Positions 60,901 through 64,000 of a stretch of DNA of 64,000 nt are shown here, piece by piece. The stretch comes from an uncultured Alistipes sp. GTDB taxonomy: Bacteria > Bacteroidota > Bacteroidia > Bacteroidales > Rikenellaceae. How positions within the stretch are numbered: the first letter of the stretch is position 1; each line of letters opens with the position of its first letter. The position numbers and the translations under genes are program-made. The stretch is from assembly GCA_948736885.1 (NCBI GenBank), contig CAPXWY010000003.1, forward strand, positions 54,132 to 118,131. The letters are read 5' to 3'. Below the pieces are notes generated by a model. It was not told the DNA's origin and made no database searches. It saw only the letters and a program-made list of their open reading frames with translations.

Positions 60901-62603
60901 ACGCGGATAACACCGTTCAGGTCGTCGAGCGTCCGCCCTCCGGCGTTGGCCTCGACCCGGGCGGCGAGCACCGACACCGAATCGCGCTGATTGACGTGCA
61001 GCGCCGCCAGGTCGGCACGCCGCAGGTCGAGCGTGAAATCGTAATGGGGAACGGCGCCGTTGAAGTCGACGGCACCGGCGAAATCGAAATCGAGGTTGGG
61101 GTCGCGCGCCGTGACCAGGCCGTCGAACCCGCGGTTGCGCAGACGGCCGTCGAGCCGGAGCGAATCGTAGGTATAGCCCCGGAACTCCAACTGCGACACG
61201 TTGCCGACGACCATGGCGTCGGTCACTCCCCGGCCCACCGACCCGTTGACGGCGGCGGTGAGCGTCGCATCGCCCAGCAGGCTGCGGCGGCCGAGCAGCT
61301 CGCCCAGCCGGAAGCGCCGGGCCGAGAGATCGCCCTGCAACGCACTGCGCCCGCCCCCGAGGGGCTTCATGGCGAGGTTCAGGTCGACATTGCCTACCCC
61401 CGTGGCGAGTGCGGCCCGGAGGTCGAACGACGAAAGCAGGCCGCTGAAACGGGCGTTGAGCCCGAACCGCCCGGCCCGGCCGAGCATGGCGGAGAGCGCG
61501 GAGGGCAGCTCCGTATGCCCGATGTTGCGGGCCAGCAACTCCATCTCGTCGGCCGTGGTGACGAGCCGCGGAATGTCCAGCTCGAAGCGTGTACGGCGGA
61601 TGTCGGGCAGTCCGGTTATCTTGGCCGTGGCCGCGAGCGAAGTGCCTGTGCCGATGCGCATGTTGCGGAGCTCGGCCTCGAAATCGGCGACCGTGCCGGT
61701 GAAATCGGCGTTGACTTCGCTGAAAAGCGTATGCCACCCACGGAGCTGCGGCGCGAAGAAAGCCAGGTCGTCGGACGAAAGCGAAGAATGGCGCAAGGCT
61801 CCGTCGAGCTGCACCTCGCCGATGAAATTCTTGTAGTCCGCCCACGAATTGCCGACCAGCGACACATAGGGAATCGACAGGTGCGACCGGGCGGTGAGGA
61901 TGGTGGTCTCCTCGAACCCGAGACACCCGCTGACCAGGTAGAACCGCCCCGACAGGCGGTCGAGGACGAACCCGCTGCGCTCGCGCGCCGAAAGGGAGGC
62001 GATGGTGGCGTAGATGGTGTAGCCGTCGATGGTGAAGTCGTCGACGTAGGCGGTCATGTCCGAGAGGTGCATGTGGCCGAAGTCGATGCCGTAGGGGGGA
62101 TTGCGGTGCTGCTGCCGCTCAAGGCACAGCTCCATGCCGACGATGGAAGCCTTGCGCAGCGCGAGGTTGAAATTGCCTTTCTTGGGACGGTCGGGGTCCG
62201 AAAGCCTGCTAACGATCTGCCGGATGTTCATCCCGCCGTCGGGGGTCTCGCGCAGGCAGAGCTTGGCGCCGGAAATCTCGGCACGGCTGAAGACGAGCCC
62301 GCCGCCGAAAATCCCGAGCCGGGTGAGGTAGGCATCGAGCCGGTCGACGTAAAGGAGCGTATCGCGCTGGTAATCCTCGACATAGAAACCCTCTATCTTG
62401 GCCTTGCCGAACCACCCGATGTCGACGTGCCGGATAGCGACCGTGGTTTCCAACTTGGAAGAGACGACCCCGGCGGCCTTGTGCACGACGAAGTTCTGCA
62501 CGGCAGGAACACCCAGCAGCAGCGACAGCGCAAAAGGGAGCAAGACGACCGTCAGAACGATCGCCAGCAACACCTTTCCCAATATTTTTATACCTTTGTG
62601 CAC
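57999..62603 (-). CDS. tamB: Translocation/assembly module TamB (AsmA-like)
   Basis: 1534 residues. An N-terminal membrane helix (VLLAIVLTVVLLPFALSLLLGVP) precedes a very long beta-rich AsmA/DUF490 region. The C-terminal TamB domain runs from about residue 1130 (LDVRPNVEVEIAVSGNAVRARGEGTLNLQIDPRSNVFEMYGDYTI..., ETQTLIANALATPESTNMQFL, LSKSLIDDRLLVEVEGNYLID). It ends with a charged tail of Arg/Ala then Glu/Asp repeats. It bridges inner and outer membranes and is thought to move lipids or proteins. The start codon is GTG at 62603; no in-frame ATG precedes the helix. TAAATTTG lies at 62630-62623. Confidence 0.92.
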   Translation of the reverse strand: MHKGIKILGKVLLAIVLTVVLLPFALSLLLGVPAVQNFVVHKAAGVVSSKLETTVAIRHVDIGWFGKAKIEGFYVEDYQRDTLLYVDRLDAYLTRLGIFGGGLVFSRAEISGAKLCLRETPDGGMNIRQIVSRLSDPDRPKKGNFNLALRKASIVGMELCLERQQHRNPPYGIDFGHMHLSDMTAYVDDFTIDGYTIYATIASLSARERSGFVLDRLSGRFYLVSGCLGFEETTILTARSHLSIPYVSLVGNSWADYKNFIGEVQLDGALRHSSLSSDDLAFFAPQLRGWHTLFSEVNADFTGTVADFEAELRNMRIGTGTSLAATAKITGLPDIRRTRFELDIPRLVTTADEMELLARNIGHTELPSALSAMLGRAGRFGLNARFSGLLSSFDLRAALATGVGNVDLNLAMKPLGGGRSALQGDLSARRFRLGELLGRRSLLGDATLTAAVNGSVGRGVTDAMVVGNVSQLEFRGYTYDSLRLDGRLRNRGFDGLVTARDPNLDFDFAGAVDFNGAVPHYDFTLDLRRADLAALHVNQRDSVSVLAARVEANAGGRTLDDLNGVIRVTDASYRYNDKVVETRSAVVTGENSAHSKFIELRSDFADVTFRSKTSYRTVFEYLRQSAWKYLPLLGKERRGARSATHETAVPDDYSLLSVYIRDFNPVADAVSSGLQIADGSSLQLLFNPASDQLSLKADSEFIERKRLLATRLNINASNRGDSLTVYGSAEDLYAGPLHLPHFSVMGGAKQNRMQLSTGFEDSLRRFSGLVSVRAEADDRSDGGRVVDLRILPSHITRDDKRWQIFANRIQIDTSRVLIDRFFVSHRNQSLLLDGVASRSRDDSLTLRLHNFDIAPLSQIVERMGYLVEGRTNGGATMKSVLRGGEFHADIEVDSLEVNDIPGPPLRLVSRWDFARNRARMTVLNRAKHDTLVRGYFAPDRMRYYARMNVDSLDMGLLDPVLAGVVSSTQGVASAELVVQGERRKAELTGQIRARGLATTVDFTQVRYRVPEAVLDVRGNRFRAANVPVYDPEGNRGRLDVDLNLQHLSNIAYDLRVAPDEMLVLNTTADDNDFFFGRVYASGMARIAGDKGQVSMDIAARTDDDSFFSMPLSSKSNISYADFVVFEKPAEVDTLDKVMRKKMLFERRRDRKDKQDSRMNIALALDVRPNVEVEIAVSGNAVRARGEGTLNLQIDPRSNVFEMYGDYTIREGTYQLSLQNIINKRFTIENGSTIQWTGAPMNAMLDINAVYKLKASLQPLLQQLFQNTAENKAGTDRSVPVECVIHLGDRLSNPSVGFEVHVPSSDPETQTLIANALATPESTNMQFLYLLLFNSFLAENNAASGSDIGASVSAATGLEFLSNQLSNWLSMSDYNLMIRYRPKSELTGEEVDFGLSKSLIDDRLLVEVEGNYLIDNKQAVNNSVSNFMGEAYVTYLIDRAGALKLKAFTQTIDRFDENQGLQETGIGVYYKEDFNNFRDLRRRVRERFTNKQRQARRAARRAERAEQAARAARENPPEPGFDEEPIEEDDIEFDR

Positions 62604-62622
62604 GAATAGCCGTTATAACCTG

Positions 62623-62630
62623 CAAATTTA
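62623..62630 (-). promoter_or_regulatory. -7 box of the TamB-Exb-TonB operon
   Basis: TAAATTTG on the minus strand, about 20 bp ahead of the GTG start. No TTTG at standard spacing. On the plus strand TACCTTTG at 62591-62598 could serve tsaD. Confidence 0.5.
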
Positions 62631-62660
62631 ACTATTATTGGTTAAAAAACGAAAAACCCG

Positions 62661-63683
62661 ATGGATATTACCATACTCGGCATCGAATCCTCGTGCGACG
62701 ACACCTCGGCCGCCGTGCTGCGCAACAACGTCCTGCTGTCGAACGTCATCGCCTCGCAGGCCGTACACGTGAAGTACGGCGGAGTGATTCCCGAACTGGC
62801 GTCGCGCGCCCACCAACAGAACATCGTCCCGGTAGTGGACACGGCGCTGCGGGAAGCGGGCGTCGGAATCGGCGACGTGGACGCCATCGCCTTCACGCGC
62901 GGCCCCGGACTGGTGGGCTCGCTCCTGGTGGGCGTGTCGTTCGCCAAAGGGCTCTCCATAGCGGGCAACATCCCGATGGTCGAGGTCAACCACCTGCAAG
63001 GCCACATCCTGTCGCACTTCATCGACCTGCCGGACCGGACGCTGCCCCACCCCGAATTTCCGTTCCTGTGTCTTTTGGTAAGCGGCGGCCACACGCAGAT
63101 CGTCCGGGTAGATTCGCCGCTGGCGATGGAAATCATCGGCACGACCATCGACGACGCCGCAGGCGAAGCCTTCGATAAGTGTGCCAAAGTGATGGGACTG
63201 CCCTACCCGGGCGGCCCGGTCATCGACAGGCTGGCCAAGGAGGGCGACCCCGAAGCGTTCCGCTTTGCCCGGCCCCGCATCGAGGGGCTCGACTACTCCT
63301 TCTCGGGGCTGAAGACCTCGTTCCTCTACACGCTGCGCGACCGCGTGGCGGCCGACCCTGAATTCATCGAGCGCCGCAAGGCCGACCTTTGCGCGTCGCT
63401 GCAACACACGATTGTGAGCATCCTGCTGGACAAACTCGTCAAAGCGTCGAAGCAAACGGGCATCCGCGACATTGCCATCGCGGGGGGCGTATCGGCCAAC
63501 TCGGGCCTGCGCAACGGCATCGTGGCCGAGGGCCGCAAACGCGGCTGGCGGACCTTCCTGCCGGAATTCAAGTTCACGACCGACAACGCCGCGATGATTG
63601 CCATGACGGGCTACTACCGCTATCGCAACGGCGAATTCTCGACCCTCGACGTCGCACCCGAAGCACGGCTCGGGGAGCTGTAG
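62661..63683 (+). CDS. tsaD: tRNA N6-adenosine threonylcarbamoyltransferase TsaD
   Basis: 340 residues. ILGIESSCDDTSAAVL, the metal-binding VEVNHLQGHILSH, LLVSGGHTQIV, DDAAGEAFDKCAKVMGLPYPGGPVID and IAGGVSANSGLRN define the ASKHA-fold enzyme that makes t6A37 on ANN-decoding tRNAs with TsaB, TsaC and TsaE (not here). It is divergent from tamB, an arrangement seen in other Bacteroidetes. The next gene starts 2 bp after the stop. Confidence 0.97.
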   Translation: MDITILGIESSCDDTSAAVLRNNVLLSNVIASQAVHVKYGGVIPELASRAHQQNIVPVVDTALREAGVGIGDVDAIAFTRGPGLVGSLLVGVSFAKGLSIAGNIPMVEVNHLQGHILSHFIDLPDRTLPHPEFPFLCLLVSGGHTQIVRVDSPLAMEIIGTTIDDAAGEAFDKCAKVMGLPYPGGPVIDRLAKEGDPEAFRFARPRIEGLDYSFSGLKTSFLYTLRDRVAADPEFIERRKADLCASLQHTIVSILLDKLVKASKQTGIRDIAIAGGVSANSGLRNGIVAEGRKRGWRTFLPEFKFTTDNAAMIAMTGYYRYRNGEFSTLDVAPEARLGEL

Positions 63684-63685
63684 CC

Positions 63686-64000
63686 ATGCACACGGTCGAG
63701 GCCAGGACGATCCTGTCGCCGCAAAACGGCATGAACCTCTACCGCGGCTGCACCCACGGCTGCATCTACTGCGACTCGCGCAGCGCCTGCTACGGTTTCG
63801 ACCACCCGTTCGACGACGTAGAGGTCAAGGCCAACGCCGCGGAACTGCTCGAACAAGCGCTCCGTCGCCGGCGCACCCGCTGCATGCTGGGCACCGGCTC
63901 GATGACCGACCCATACATTCCGCTCGAAGAGGAGTTCCGCCTTGTCCGCCGGACCCTGGAGCTGGCCGACCGCTACGGCTTCGGCTTCACGCTCATCACC
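63686..64000 (+). CDS. Radical SAM protein, SPL-like family (truncated by window edge)
   Basis: 105 residues visible, no stop before the window end. The radical SAM cluster motif CxxxCxxC is present in NLYRGCTHGCIYCDSRSACY. The next segments, VKANAAELLEQALRR, MLGTGSMTDPYIPLEEEFRLVRRTLEL, match the SPL/Rv2578c-type group (COG1533). Its reaction is unknown. Two bases separate it from tsaD, so it is probably co-transcribed. Confidence 0.85.
   Translation, partial: MHTVEARTILSPQNGMNLYRGCTHGCIYCDSRSACYGFDHPFDDVEVKANAAELLEQALRRRRTRCMLGTGSMTDPYIPLEEEFRLVRRTLELADRYGFGFTLIT

Noticed and set aside
59943..62609. An 888-codon plus-strand frame opposite tamB
   Set aside because: It is antisense to a clear TamB protein. 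The high GC content removes stop codons from this frame.

Overview
The window is a GC-rich stretch of Bacteroidetes chromosome, most like the Alistipes/Rikenellaceae group. This rests on four things: a one-piece SecDF fusion, lineage-typical families (LytS/LytTR pair, DUF4831, short SpeA, HU/CCDC81-type protein, PG0541-type protein), almost no Shine-Dalgarno sites, and repeated TTTG-N19/20-TAnnTTTG promoters, the known Bacteroidetes sigma pattern. The species cannot be fixed from the sequence alone. I saw no rRNA, tRNA, transposase, phage gene or CRISPR array. The genes look like core and housekeeping genes, densely packed, with many ATGA stop-start overlaps. GC richness leaves long open frames opposite real genes; these are left out.

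Layout. 1-1133: end-truncated MFS sugar-type transporter (-). 1592-3735: LytS/LytTR two-component pair (+). 3827-8567: degenerate M23 protein, dxr, rseP, radA (+) behind a textbook promoter, then a UXS-like SDR gene and a thioredoxin. 10206-11773: DUF4831 protein and AlkD-like protein (-). 11832-16590: a tightly overlapping minus operon, YbbR-like, coaE, folP, a disordered/TM protein, lolD-like ATPase, TIGR02757, TrmN6-type methyltransferase. 16743-22159: secDF and dnaK (-). 22608-26041: small HTH-type protein, two envelope lipoproteins, cdaA (-). 26524-27918: speA (-). 28132-31819: HU-fold membrane protein, sigma-54 activator, lptE, TPR-like protein, secG (+). 32560-37156: glgB (-), POT transporter (+), OmpH-like lipoprotein (-). 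37253: ruvA (+). 38378-44874: TetR-TolC-MFP-RND-PG0541 efflux operon (+). It meets a second RND-MFP-OMF operon (50855-45112, -) tail to tail. 51062-52665: MBL-fold hydrolase and SDR (+). 52717-54347: prs and engB (-). 54477-62603: a minus operon, TamB, ExbB/TolQ, ExbD/TolR, TonB, DUF1573, amidohydrolase. 62661-64000: tsaD and a truncated radical SAM gene (+).

Together the genes weigh heavily towards envelope biogenesis (SecDF, SecG, LptE, OmpH, RseP, TamB, Exb/TonB, LolD-like, M23), efflux, isoprenoid/folate/CoA/PRPP synthesis, glycogen and DNA repair.

The least ordinary content is between genes. Several families of short repeats fill every long gap: an ATTCTTCG...CTCAGAATGACA motif, a 72-bp element in three copies, a 90-bp inverted pair 12.8 kb apart, and a CCCCAGCCGGGCCCGCGAG module. 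A further hairpin element has conserved flanks but variable, self-complementary arms; in four of five copies it is superimposed on a TTTG-N20-TATCTTTG promoter, with the palindrome centred near -40.
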